From Arthrobacter sp. OV608 (lineage in GTDB: Bacteria > Actinomycetota > Actinomycetes > Actinomycetales > Micrococcaceae), in the NCBI GenBank assembly GCA_900110595.1, contig FOEZ01000026.1, forward strand, positions 1 to 47,324: a stretch of DNA of 47,324 bases, in the 5' to 3' direction. Shown here one piece after another: positions 15,683-23,828 of the stretch (positions within the stretch are counted from its first letter, which is position 1; the number at the start of each line of letters is the position of its first letter). A model generated the notes under the pieces. The model worked only from the letters and a program-made list of their open reading frames with translations, made no database searches and had not been told where the DNA came from. The translations under genes were made by a program, and so were the position numbers.

Positions 15683-17221
15683 ATGACGACCTCTGCAGAA
15701 ACCGCCAAGCACTACGTGCCGCAGGACCTTCCCACCCATATCCAGCACTTCATCAACGGCCAGTTCGTCGACTCCGTGGGCGGCAAGACCTTTGATGTGC
15801 TGGATCCTGTATCCAACCGGAACTACGCCACCGCCGCGGCCGGCCAGAAAGAGGACATCGATCTGGCCGTGGCGGCCGCCCGCGAAGCCTTTGTCAACGG
15901 CCCGTGGCCGAAGATGAAGCCCCGCGAACGTGCCCGCATTCTTAATAAGATCGCAGACGCGGTCGAGGCGCAGGAAGCCCGGCTCGCCGAACTCGAAACC
16001 TTCGACACCGGCCTGCCGATCACCCAGGCCAAGGGCCAGGCCCTCCGGGCGGCGGAGAACTTCCGGTTCTTCGCGGACCTGATCGTGGCCCAGTTCGATG
16101 ACGCCATGAAGGTCCCCGGCTCACAGATCAACTACGTGAACCGCAAGCCGATCGGCGTCGCAGGCCTGATCACGCCGTGGAACACCCCGTTCATGCTCGA
16201 GTCCTGGAAGCTCGCCCCCGCCCTGGCCACCGGCAACACCGTGGTCCTCAAGCCCGCCGAATTCACCCCGCTCTCGGCCTCGCTGTGGGCCACCATCTTC
16301 AAGGAAGCCGGCCTCCCGGACGGTGTCTTCAACCTGGTCAACGGCCTGGGCGAGGAAGCGGGCGACGCCCTGGTCAAGCACCCGGACGTCCCGCTGATCT
16401 CCTTCACCGGCGAAACCACGACGGGCCAGACGATCTTCCGCAACGCCGCGGCCAACCTCAAGGGCCTGTCCATGGAGCTGGGCGGCAAGTCCCCCTGCGT
16501 GGTGTTCGCCGACGCCGACCTGGACGCCGCGATCGATTCGGCCCTGTTCGGGGTCTTCTCCCTCAACGGCGAACGCTGCACCGCCGGCTCCCGCATCCTC
16601 GTCGAACGGGCCATCTACGACGAGTTCTGCGAAAAGTACGCCGCCCGGGCCAGGAACATCGTGGTCGGCGACCCGCACGATCCCAAGACCCAGGTGGGCG
16701 CCCTGGTCCACCCGGAGCACTACGAAAAAGTGGCCTCCTACGTGGAGATCGGCAAGTCCGAAGGCCGGCTCCTGGCCGGTGGCGGCCGCCCCGAACACCT
16801 CCCCGAAGGCAACTACATCGCACCCACCGTGTTCGCCGACGTCGCCCCCGACGCCCGGATCTTCCAGGAGGAAATCTTCGGCCCCGTCGTCGCGATCACC
16901 CCGTTCGAGAACGACGACGAAGCCCTCGCCCTGGCCAACAACACCAAGTACGGCCTCGCCGCCTACATCTGGACCCAAAACCTGACCCGGGCCCACAACT
17001 TCTCCCAGAACGTCGAAGCCGGCATGGTGTGGCTGAACAGCCACAACGTCCGCGACCTGCGCACCCCCTTCGGCGGCGTCAAAGCCTCCGGCCTGGGCCA
17101 CGAGGGCGGCTACCGCTCCATCGACTTCTACACCGACCAGCAGGCCGTCCACATCACCCTCGGCTCTGTCCACACCCCCAAGTTCGGCAGCATCGAAACC
17201 TCCGCCGCCAACGAAGGCTAG
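15683..17221 (+). CDS. hpaE: 5-carboxymethyl-2-hydroxymuconate semialdehyde dehydrogenase
   Basis: A 512-residue aldehyde dehydrogenase that oxidises the ring-cleavage product CHMS to CHM with NAD. The active-site segments are LELGGKSP-type (SMELGGKSPCVVFADADLD, catalytic Glu) and SLNGERCTAGSRILVERA (catalytic Cys), with GPWPKMKPRERARILNKIAD near the N-terminus and the HpaE-like end FGGVKASGLGHEGGYRSIDF. Function is assigned from family resemblance and position directly before the ring-cleavage dioxygenase. ATG 15683 follows AAGGA by five bases or so. The 67-base gap to hpaD carries a ribosome site but no terminator. Confidence 0.93.
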   Translation: MTTSAETAKHYVPQDLPTHIQHFINGQFVDSVGGKTFDVLDPVSNRNYATAAAGQKEDIDLAVAAAREAFVNGPWPKMKPRERARILNKIADAVEAQEARLAELETFDTGLPITQAKGQALRAAENFRFFADLIVAQFDDAMKVPGSQINYVNRKPIGVAGLITPWNTPFMLESWKLAPALATGNTVVLKPAEFTPLSASLWATIFKEAGLPDGVFNLVNGLGEEAGDALVKHPDVPLISFTGETTTGQTIFRNAAANLKGLSMELGGKSPCVVFADADLDAAIDSALFGVFSLNGERCTAGSRILVERAIYDEFCEKYAARARNIVVGDPHDPKTQVGALVHPEHYEKVASYVEIGKSEGRLLAGGGRPEHLPEGNYIAPTVFADVAPDARIFQEEIFGPVVAITPFENDDEALALANNTKYGLAAYIWTQNLTRAHNFSQNVEAGMVWLNSHNVRDLRTPFGGVKASGLGHEGGYRSIDFYTDQQAVHITLGSVHTPKFGSIETSAANEG

Positions 17222-17288
17222 GTTCCGGCACCCAGCCCGGCTGCCGCCGTCGTACTTATCCGAACCCTTTCAAAGAAGAGAGACCATC

Positions 17289-18368
17289 ATGACCAACTTC
17301 GTCCCCACCCCCACTGTCCCGGCACCGGACATCGTCCGCTGCGCCTACATGGACATCGTGGTCACCGACCTCGCCAAATCCCGCGAGTTCTACGTCGACG
17401 TCCTCGGACTGCACGTCACCGAAGAAGACGAAAACGCCATCTACCTGCGCTCCCTGGAGGAGTTCATCCACCACAACCTGGTGCTCCGCAAGGGACCCGT
17501 CGCCGCCGTCGCCGCGTTCGCCTACCGGGTCAAGTCCCCCGCCGAGGTGGACGCCGCCGAGGCCTACTACCGCGAGCTCGGCTGCCGGGTTGAGCGGCGC
17601 AAGGAAGGCTTTACCAAGGGCGTCGGCGACTCGGTCCGCGTTGAGGACCCGCTGGGCTTCCCGTACGAGTTCTTCTACGAGGTGGAGCATGTGGAGCGCC
17701 TTACCCAGCGCTACGATCTCTACTCAGCCGGGGAACTGGTCCGCCTGGACCACTTCAACCAGGTCACCCCGGACGTCCCCCGTGGCCGCGCCTACCTCGA
17801 AGACCTGGGCTTCCGCGTCTCCGAAGACATCAAGGATTCCGACGGCGTCACTTACGCCGCGTGGATGCACCGCAAGCAGACCGTTCACGACACCGCGCTG
17901 ACCGGCGGCAATGGACCGCGGATGCACCACGTCGCGTTCGCCACCCACGAGAAGCACAACATCATCCAGATCTGCGACAAAATGGGTGCCCTGCGCATCA
18001 GCGACCGGATCGAACGCGGCCCCGGCCGGCACGGCGTATCCAACGCCTTCTACCTCTACATCCTGGACCCGGACGGGCACCGCATCGAGATCTACACCCA
18101 GGACTACTACACCGGCGACCCCGACAACCCCACCATCACCTGGGACGTCCACGACAACCAGCGCCGCGACTGGTGGGGCAACCCCGTGGTCCCCTCCTGG
18201 TACACCGAAGCCTCCCTCGTCCTGGACCTCGACGGCAACCCCCAGCCCGTCATCGAACGCGAGGAAAAAACCGAAATGGCAGTCACCGTCGGCGCCGACG
18301 GCTTCTCCTACACCCGGCCCACCGAAGCAGCCGGGGCTGAGGGCTTCAAGCTCGGAGCGCAGCTGTAA
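17289..18368 (+). CDS. hpaD: 3,4-dihydroxyphenylacetate 2,3-dioxygenase (extradiol, type I)
   Basis: A 359-residue vicinal-oxygen-chelate dioxygenase that opens homoprotocatechuate in meta position. Two VOC modules are seen (CAYMDIVVTDLAKSREFYVD and ELVRLDHFNQVTPDVPRGRA). The metal ligands His155 and His214 and Glu267, and the acid-base His200, fall at exactly the residue numbers known for the Brevibacterium fuscum (Fe) and Arthrobacter globiformis MndD (Mn) enzymes. Whether this one uses Mn or Fe cannot be read from the ligands, which are identical in both. The C-terminal lid region (DWWGNPVVPSWYTEASLVLD) is also present. It is in the middle of the operon, two bases before hpaH. Confidence 0.97.
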   Translation: MTNFVPTPTVPAPDIVRCAYMDIVVTDLAKSREFYVDVLGLHVTEEDENAIYLRSLEEFIHHNLVLRKGPVAAVAAFAYRVKSPAEVDAAEAYYRELGCRVERRKEGFTKGVGDSVRVEDPLGFPYEFFYEVEHVERLTQRYDLYSAGELVRLDHFNQVTPDVPRGRAYLEDLGFRVSEDIKDSDGVTYAAWMHRKQTVHDTALTGGNGPRMHHVAFATHEKHNIIQICDKMGALRISDRIERGPGRHGVSNAFYLYILDPDGHRIEIYTQDYYTGDPDNPTITWDVHDNQRRDWWGNPVVPSWYTEASLVLDLDGNPQPVIEREEKTEMAVTVGADGFSYTRPTEAAGAEGFKLGAQL

Positions 18369-18370
18369 CC

Positions 18371-19156
18371 ATGCTGGATGCCAAGACGATCGAGGCCATC
18401 GCGGACGAACTGCTGGAAGCCGGCCGCACCAGGACGCCGGTTCCCCGGCTGACGGCCCGCTACCCGCACATGACCGTGGAGGACTCCTACGCGGTGCAGC
18501 AGTTGTGGCGGCGCAGGAACGAGGAAGCCGGCCGGACCCTGGTGGGGCGCAAGATCGGCCTCACGTCCAAGGCCATGCAGGACGCCACCGGCATCACCGA
18601 ACCGGACTACGGCGCCATCTTCGATGACATGGTCCTCGAAACCGGCTGCTCCGTTGAGTGGGACCAGTACACGCATCCGCGGGTTGAGGTGGAACTGGCG
18701 TTTGTGCTCAAGGACGGGCTCAAGGGCCCGGGCGTCACCATCTTCGATGTCCTGAAAGCCACCGACTATGTGGTCCCGGCCCTCGAAATCCTGGACTCGC
18801 GGATTGAGATGGAGGGCCGGACCATCGTGGACACCATTTCGGACAACGCGGCCATGGGCGCCATGGTGATCGGCGGCAGCCCCGTGAAACCGGACGCGGT
18901 GGACCTCCGCTGGGTTTCGGCCATCCTGTACAAGAACCAGACCGTGGAGGAAACCGGCGTGGCCGCCGGCGTCCTGGACCACCCCGCCAACGGCGTCCAC
19001 TGGCTGGCCAACAAAATCGCCGCCCACGGCGACTCACTGAAAGCCGGGGACATCATCCTCGCCGGGTCCTTCACCCGCCCTCTCTGGGTCTACAAGGGCG
19101 ATACCGTCCACGCCGACTACGGACCCCTCGGGAGTGTCACATGCCGATTCCACTAG
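18371..19156 (+). CDS. hpaH: 2-oxo-hept-4-ene-1,7-dioate hydratase
   Basis: A 261-residue hydratase of the FAH superfamily (HpaH/MhpD group) that adds water to 2-oxohept-4-ene-1,7-dioate to give 4-hydroxy-2-oxoheptanedioate. Visible are GRKIGLTSKAMQDATGITEP, YGAIFDDM, and the Mg-binding EVELAFVLKDGLKGPGV, then ALEILDSRIEMEGRTIVDTI SDNA and the substrate-site KAGDIILAGSFTRPLWVYKG. Length equals the family's usual 260-270. It starts two bases after hpaD and its end overlaps hpaI by 16 bases, so the three genes are translationally linked. Confidence 0.95.
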   Translation: MLDAKTIEAIADELLEAGRTRTPVPRLTARYPHMTVEDSYAVQQLWRRRNEEAGRTLVGRKIGLTSKAMQDATGITEPDYGAIFDDMVLETGCSVEWDQYTHPRVEVELAFVLKDGLKGPGVTIFDVLKATDYVVPALEILDSRIEMEGRTIVDTISDNAAMGAMVIGGSPVKPDAVDLRWVSAILYKNQTVEETGVAAGVLDHPANGVHWLANKIAAHGDSLKAGDIILAGSFTRPLWVYKGDTVHADYGPLGSVTCRFH

Positions 19157-19944
19157 AGAACACCTTCCGGGACGCTTTGGCTGAAGCCAAACGCCCACTG
19201 GCCGGGATGTGGGTCTGCTCCGGCAGCCCGCTGATCGCCGAACTCTGCGCCGGATCCGGCCTGGACTGGCTGCTGATCGACGCCGAGCACAGCCCCAACG
19301 GCCTCGAATCCATCCTCGCCCAACTCCAGGCCACCCACGCCTACCCCGTCCACACCCTGGTAAGGCCACCCGTCAACGACACCGTGCTGATCAAGCAGTA
19401 CCTGGACCTCGGCGTCCAGAACCTGCTCATCCCCATGGTCAACTCCGTGGCAGAGGCGGAGGCCGCGGTCGCGGCCACCCGCTACCCGCCCCAGGGTGTC
19501 CGCGGGGTCGGCTCCGCGCTGGCCCGCGCCGCCCGCTGGAACCGGATCCCCGACTACCTCAACCGTGCCAACGAAACGATCAGCGTCACCGTCCAGATTG
19601 AGTCGACGGCGGCAGTGGATGCCGTGGCGGACATCCTCAAAGTCGACGGCGTCGATGCCGTCTTCGTCGGACCCTCCGACCTCGCCGCGTCCATGGGCCT
19701 GCTCGGACAGCAGGAACACCCCGAGGTGCGCGCCGCCGTCGAACACTGCCTCACCGCCGCGAAAGCCGCCGGCAAACCCGCCGGCGTCAACGCCTTCAAC
19801 CCCGACACCGCCCGGCACTACCTCAACAACGGCGCCAACTTCATCCTGGTGGGGGCCGACGTCGCCCTCCTCGCCCGGGGCTCCGAAGCCCTCGCCAAGC
19901 AGTTCATCCAGCCCGCTGACGGCGGCACCCCCGCCAGCTACTGA
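19141..19944 (+). CDS. hpaI: 4-hydroxy-2-oxoheptanedioate aldolase
   Basis: A 267-residue class II pyruvate aldolase (HpaI/HpcH family) that splits 4-hydroxy-2-oxoheptanedioate into pyruvate and succinic semialdehyde. Conserved segments are GMWVCSGSPLIAELCAGSGL, DWLLIDAEHSPNG (catalytic His), VRPPVNDTVLIKQYLDLGVQ, the metal-ligand Glu in VTVQIESTAAVDAV and the second ligand Asp in AVFVGPSDLAASMG. The ribosome site GGGAG is within the end of hpaH. A 98-bp palindromic repeat follows 45 bases after the stop. Confidence 0.95.
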   Translation: MPIPLENTFRDALAEAKRPLAGMWVCSGSPLIAELCAGSGLDWLLIDAEHSPNGLESILAQLQATHAYPVHTLVRPPVNDTVLIKQYLDLGVQNLLIPMVNSVAEAEAAVAATRYPPQGVRGVGSALARAARWNRIPDYLNRANETISVTVQIESTAAVDAVADILKVDGVDAVFVGPSDLAASMGLLGQQEHPEVRAAVEHCLTAAKAAGKPAGVNAFNPDTARHYLNNGANFILVGADVALLARGSEALAKQFIQPADGGTPASY

Positions 19945-19988
19945 CGCCACCGCTTCCGAGCAGCGTAGGCGGGAAGGCGTCCGACGGC

Positions 19989-20086
19989 GTCACGCAGGGC
20001 ATGCTTTCGGCCCACCTCGGACGGCGGGATCCCGGAAACCGGGGGTCCTGCCGTGGCGCGTCCCGCGAAAACATGCCTGGCGTGAC
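19989..20086. repeat. 98-bp palindromic repeat, copy A
   Basis: Begins GTCACGCAGGGCATGCTTTC and ends GAAAACATGCCTGGCGTGAC, which pair imperfectly; the centre has CCCGGAAACCGGG. A second copy of the same length lies at 27203-27300. It sits between hpaI and the downstream aldehyde dehydrogenase and could attenuate or protect the mRNA there. Confidence 0.75.
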
Positions 20087-20212
20087 ACGGCGTTCGCTCC
20101 CGGACAAGGGCTCTGCGCACAAACACAAGAGCCCGCGGCAGGCGGTCACCCAGACTGGGAGCAACCCGCCGGCCATCCGGCAAGCGCCTGACTACTCGAA
20201 GTGGAGTACCCC

Positions 20213-21622
20213 ATGGAAACTTACGATGCCCTTCTGGCGTCCATATCTCCCGCATCCGGCACCGGCCGTACCATCCTGGACCCGGCCACGGGTGAAGCCG
20301 TGGACGAGGCACCTATCCACTCCGTCGAAGACCTGGAACAGGCAATTGCCGCAGCCCAGGCAGCCCAGCCCGCCTGGGCTGCCTTGGGACACGACGCCCG
20401 GTCCGCCGCACTCCTGAAGGCAGCCGACGCCGTCGAACGCTCCGCCGAAGAGCTCGCCCGCCTGCTCTCCCGCGAGCAGGGCAAACCACTCAACGGCCCC
20501 AACGCCCGCTTCGAAGTGGGCGCCTGCGCCGCCTGGCTGCGCGTCGCCGCCACCACCCCTATGGAACCGGAGACGGTGGTGGACGACGGCGAAACCCACG
20601 CCGAGCTGCACTACAAGCCCATCGGCGTCGTGGGCGCCATCGGCCCGTGGAACTGGCCCATGATGATCACCGTCTGGCAGATCGCACCTGCCCTGCGCAT
20701 GGGCAACGCGGTGGTGGTCAAGCCCTCCGAGTACACACCGCTCAGTGTCCTGGCACTCGCGAAGGTCATCAACGAAGAACTGCCCGAAGGACTGCTCACG
20801 GTCGTCAGCGGAGGGCGTGACGTTGGCGCCCGGCTGGCCGAACACCCGGCCATCGGCAAGATCATGTTCACCGGCTCCACAGCCACCGGCAAGGCCATCA
20901 TCAAATCCTCCGCGGACACCGTGAAGCGCCTCACCCTGGAACTGGGCGGAAACGACGCCGGAATTGTCCTCCCCGACGCCGACCCCCCAGCCATCGCACA
21001 GGACCTCTTCTGGGGCGCCTTCATCAACACCGGCCAGACCTGCGCCGCCCTCAAGCGCCTCTACGTCCACACCGATATCTACGACGCCGTCTGTGAAGAA
21101 CTCACCAAGGTCGCCGCAGCCATGCCCATGGGCAACGGCCTGGACGAAAACAACGTCCTGGGACCGCTGCAGAACAAGGCCCAGTACGACGTCGTCGCGA
21201 ACCTCGTGGACGCGGCCAGGGCTTCCGGAGCCCGCATCCTTCTCGGCGGAAACCCTGACACCAGCCAGCCCGGCTACTTCTACCCCACCACCCTCGTGGC
21301 GGACATCGACAACAACAATCCGCTCGTGACTGAGGAACAGTTCGGCCCCGCCCTGCCCATCATCCGCTACGACACAGTGGACGAAGCCGTGGAGAAGGCG
21401 AACGCGCTCGACGTCGGACTCGGCGCCTCCGTCTGGTCCGCCAACCGCGACACTGCCCGCGAAGTTGCAGCACGCCTCCAGGCCGGCACCGTCTGGATCA
21501 ACAAGCACGGCGCAGTGGACCCGCGGATCCCGTTCGGCGGCGCCAAACAGTCCGGCTACGGCCTCGAGTTCGGCGTCGAAGGCCTCAAAGCCCTCGGCGT
21601 GCCGCAGGTCATCAACGGCTGA
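20213..21622 (+). CDS. Aldehyde dehydrogenase, probable succinate-semialdehyde dehydrogenase
   Basis: A 469-residue NAD(P)-dependent aldehyde dehydrogenase. The catalytic Glu is in TLELGGNDAGIVLPDADPPA and the catalytic Cys in INTGQTCAALKRLYVHTD; the oxyanion Asn lies in GPWNWPMMITVWQIAPALRM. Domain order and length are normal. Placed after HpaI it would oxidise succinic semialdehyde to succinate and finish the pathway; this role is inferred from context, since the QTCAALKR-type branch includes dehydrogenases of unknown substrate. ATG 20213 has GGAG seven bases upstream; GTG 20201 is an unlikely alternative. The repeat and a 270-base gap separate it from hpaI, so it may have its own promoter. 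Confidence 0.85.
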   Translation: METYDALLASISPASGTGRTILDPATGEAVDEAPIHSVEDLEQAIAAAQAAQPAWAALGHDARSAALLKAADAVERSAEELARLLSREQGKPLNGPNARFEVGACAAWLRVAATTPMEPETVVDDGETHAELHYKPIGVVGAIGPWNWPMMITVWQIAPALRMGNAVVVKPSEYTPLSVLALAKVINEELPEGLLTVVSGGRDVGARLAEHPAIGKIMFTGSTATGKAIIKSSADTVKRLTLELGGNDAGIVLPDADPPAIAQDLFWGAFINTGQTCAALKRLYVHTDIYDAVCEELTKVAAAMPMGNGLDENNVLGPLQNKAQYDVVANLVDAARASGARILLGGNPDTSQPGYFYPTTLVADIDNNNPLVTEEQFGPALPIIRYDTVDEAVEKANALDVGLGASVWSANRDTAREVAARLQAGTVWINKHGAVDPRIPFGGAKQSGYGLEFGVEGLKALGVPQVING

Positions 21623-21658
21623 ACCCCTGCCGCCGCCCCATGGGCTAATCCAGCCGGC

Positions 21659-22045
21659 TTACCCCATGGCAGGGGCCGCGGCGGTCCGGCCCGAAAGCTG
21701 GCGGCGGGCCCAGCGGGCGAGCTTCTTGCCCTTGCCCTTCCACCAGTTGTCCTCATCCTTGTCGTGATGCAGGCGGAAAATGATGGCCATCAGCACGAAC
21801 ATCCCCATCACCACATCAATCCAGGACGCGAGCACCAGGGCAATCAGGACCGTCACACCGTTGGCAATGATGGAAGGAACGGCAAGTGTCCGGAAAACCG
21901 TGCTCGCCACATATCGCCGGTGGGACCGCGGCACGGACAGGGCACGCACCATGTCGAAGCACACGCACACCACCACCACCGTCTGGCCGAGTGCCAGCAG
22001 GATCTGGCCCGGGATCGAGCCGCTGAATGCTGCCACGGCTTCCAT
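21659..22045 (-). CDS. Small membrane protein of unknown function
   Basis: A 128-residue protein with three to four hydrophobic segments (GQILLALGQTVVVVCVCF, TLAVPSIIANGVTVLIALVL, WIDVVMGMFVLMAIIFRL) and a hydrophilic, basic tail HHDKDEDNWWKGKGKKLARW. I do not recognise the family. ATG 22045 is chosen because the upstream frame (to 22141) runs through a terminator hairpin; GTG 22057 with AAGG upstream is possible. It converges on the aldehyde dehydrogenase gene. Confidence 0.65.
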   Translation of the reverse strand: MEAVAAFSGSIPGQILLALGQTVVVVCVCFDMVRALSVPRSHRRYVASTVFRTLAVPSIIANGVTVLIALVLASWIDVVMGMFVLMAIIFRLHHDKDEDNWWKGKGKKLARWARRQLSGRTAAAPAMG

Positions 22046-22085
22046 GCCCGGGCTCACGGCCGGGCCTTGCTTTGAGAACCAAACA

Positions 22086-22160
22086 TAAAAACCCCCAGAA
22101 ACGTGGAACCACTGCTGCTGATCCAGCGGCAGTGGTTCCATTCAAGTTTCCGGGGGTAAA
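22086..22160 (-). terminator. Terminator of the heat-shock operon
   Basis: On the minus strand, 54 bases after the hspR stop, CCCCCGGAAAC and GTTTCTGGGGG form the base, GGAACCACTGC and GCAGTGGTTCC the upper stem, and TTTTT follows. The near-symmetry means it also folds on the plus strand, where only a short A/T stretch follows. Confidence 0.8.
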
Positions 22161-22165
22161 AGCGT

Positions 22166-22185
22166 CACGAGTAGTGGGTACTCGA
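22166..22185. repeat. Short hairpin CACGAGTAG-T-GGGTACTCGA
   Basis: CGAGTA and TACTCG arms around a five-base loop. The same 20 bases occur inverted at 45877-45896 with one difference, in the loop, and similarity continues on both sides. It lies between the hspR stop and the operon terminator. Confidence 0.5.
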
Positions 22186-22213
22186 ATTTCAGCCGGCACG
22201 TATAAAGCGGTAC

Positions 22214-22654
22214 CTACTGGCCAATCGCCCGCGGCCGCCAGAGCACCATGGCCTGGGACCGTGGCCGGGGGCGCTGCCCGCGGGCCAGGCTGACCACGTC
22301 TCCCGCAGCGCCTGCCGCGAAGATCCGGGAATCGAATGGCTGTGGGCGGCGGCTGAGTTCCTCGGAGAGTTCCGAGACCCGGCGCTGCAGGGCTGCTACC
22401 TGGTTTTCGAGTTCCAGGATCCGTTTGATGCCTTCGAGTGAGACGCCTTCCTGGGAAAGCCGCTGCACCTCGCGCAGCATGTTGACATCCCGCTGGGAGT
22501 ACCGGCGGGACTTGCCAGGCGCGCGGCTGGGCGAAACGATGCCCAGCCGGTCGTACTGGCGGAGCGTCTGGGGGTGCATGTCCGCCAGTTCAGCCGCTAC
22601 CGAGATGACAAAGATCGGCTGGTCTGAGTTGATGTTCGCGGCGTTGATGTCCAC
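22214..22654 (-). CDS. hspR: Heat-shock repressor HspR (MerR family)
   Basis: A 146-residue MerR-type repressor. The N-terminal winged helix is clear (FVISVAAELADMHPQTLRQY, DRLGIVSPSRAPGKSRRYSQ, RDVNMLREVQRLSQEGVSLE), followed by a coiled-coil (RILELENQVAALQRRVSELS) and a basic, proline-rich tail. In actinobacteria HspR binds HAIR sites and represses dnaK and clpB, with DnaK as co-repressor. Two HAIR-like sites precede dnaK here. It is the last gene of the operon, 14 bases after dnaJ. Confidence 0.95.
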   Translation of the reverse strand: MDINAANINSDQPIFVISVAAELADMHPQTLRQYDRLGIVSPSRAPGKSRRYSQRDVNMLREVQRLSQEGVSLEGIKRILELENQVAALQRRVSELSEELSRRPQPFDSRIFAAGAAGDVVSLARGQRPRPRSQAMVLWRPRAIGQ

Positions 22655-22668
22655 GGCTCACCCCGTTG

Positions 22669-23643
22669 CTATAGCCGGGCCTTGGCGGCCAGGCCCTCTC
22701 GGACGTCGGCATCGGCGGTGGCCTCAGCAAACGCCTTGACCGCGGCTTCGGCGTCCTTGTTCAGGTTCTTGGGGACCGCGACGTCGATGGTCACCAGCAG
22801 GTCGCCGGTCCCCTTGGACGTCTTCACGCCTTTGCCCTTCACCCGCAGGGTACGGCCCGACGGCGTCCCTGCCGGTACGCGGACCCGCACCTTTTCGCCC
22901 TCGATGGTGGGCACTTCGATGTCGGCGCCCAGGGCAGCCTCCGGGAAGGTGACCGGGACGTGGATGCGGAGGTTATCGCCGTCGCGCGTGTAGAACGCGT
23001 GCGGCTGGACCGAGACGGTCACCACCAGGTCGCCGTTGCCGGCAGGACCGGGCTGGCCCTTGCCGCGCACCCGGACCTTCTGGCCGTCCTTGATGCCGGC
23101 AGGGACGCGGACATCGATGACGTCGCCGCTGGGCTCGCGCAGCCCGATGGTGGTGCCGCGGATGGATCCGGCAAACGAGATGCTGGTGGACGCGGTCCGG
23201 TCCGCACCCTTCTGCGGGGCGCGCTGGAAACCGGGAGAGCCACCGAAGCCGCCACCGAACAGGTCGGCGAACTCGGGTGGAATGCCGCCGGCGGACGGGT
23301 TGAAGCCGCCTGCATGCCTTCCGGTGTTGCCAGTGAAGAGGCCGCCGAACAGGTCCTCGAACCCGCCGTTGCCCGCACCGGCGCCGCCGGGGGCGAAGCG
23401 GGCTCCGCCGCCCATCGCCCGGATGGCGTCATACTGCTGCCGCTCGTCGGGATCGGAAAGTACGGAGTAAGCCTCGGAGATGTCCTTGAACTTCTTCTCG
23501 GAAGCAGTGTTCCCCGAGTTGGTATCAGGGTGGTGCTGCCGCGCAAGCTTCCGGTAGGCCTTCTTGATGTCGGCGTCGGAAGCGTCCTTGGCAACACCAA
23601 GGATCTTATAAAAGTCCTTGTCCACCCAATCCTGGCTAGCCAA
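22669..23643 (-). CDS. dnaJ: DnaJ-type co-chaperone without zinc finger
   Basis: A 324-residue J-protein that stimulates DnaK ATPase and delivers substrates. Residues 1-75 are the J domain with the HPD signature (RQHHPDTNSGNT), then a Gly/Phe-rich linker (GGFEDLFGGLFTGNTGRHAG), then two beta-barrel client-binding domains (from about 150, VPAGIKDGQKVRVRGKGQPG) . No CxxCxGxG repeats exist: there are no cysteines in the place of the zinc finger, so it is a type II (CbpA/DnaJ2-like) protein. Start is TTG 23643 with AAGGA about nine bases upstream. The 317-base gap to grpE contains two large structured repeats. Confidence 0.93.
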   Translation of the reverse strand: MASQDWVDKDFYKILGVAKDASDADIKKAYRKLARQHHPDTNSGNTASEKKFKDISEAYSVLSDPDERQQYDAIRAMGGGARFAPGGAGAGNGGFEDLFGGLFTGNTGRHAGGFNPSAGGIPPEFADLFGGGFGGSPGFQRAPQKGADRTASTSISFAGSIRGTTIGLREPSGDVIDVRVPAGIKDGQKVRVRGKGQPGPAGNGDLVVTVSVQPHAFYTRDGDNLRIHVPVTFPEAALGADIEVPTIEGEKVRVRVPAGTPSGRTLRVKGKGVKTSKGTGDLLVTIDVAVPKNLNKDAEAAVKAFAEATADADVREGLAAKARL

Positions 23644-23672
23644 TGGCGTTTCCTTTCAGTGTGTACTTGCTA

Positions 23673-23794
23673 AAGCTCTACGCGCTGCATGGGCCCCCGC
23701 CCCTACGCCGGGTGGCCTGGGATCTGCGATCCCACGCCACCCGGCTCCGATAGGCCCGATGCCACTCCCGGGGCCCATGCAGCGCTTCGAGCTT
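23673..23794 (+). repeat. Structured palindromic element, copy 1 (three-way-junction-like)
   Basis: Paired layers from outside in: AAGCTC/GAGCTT; a 3x3 internal loop (TAC/TTC); a 16-base perfect stem GCGCTGCATGGGCCCC/GGGGCCCATGCAGCGC; a junction strand CGCCCCTACG; an inner hairpin CCGGGTGGC...GCCACCCGG (23708-23744) ; and a second junction strand CTCCGATAGGCCCGATG plus CCACTCCC. The junction strands recur in copy 2 on the other strand while the stems differ in sequence but stay paired. No gene is encoded. It may be a mobile palindromic repeat, a structured RNA, or a DNA-binding site. Confidence 0.7.
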
Positions 23795-23828
23795 GTGATC
23801 ATCTCACCTTAGGTGACATGAACGCCGA

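Noticed and set aside
20192..21508. A 438-codon minus-strand frame antisense to the aldehyde dehydrogenase, and a similar one over amylosucrase (8411-9691)
   Set aside because: Both are low-complexity shadows of well-identified genes.
22046..22141. N-terminal extension of the small membrane protein
   Set aside because: The extra codons are the heat-shock operon terminator hairpin.
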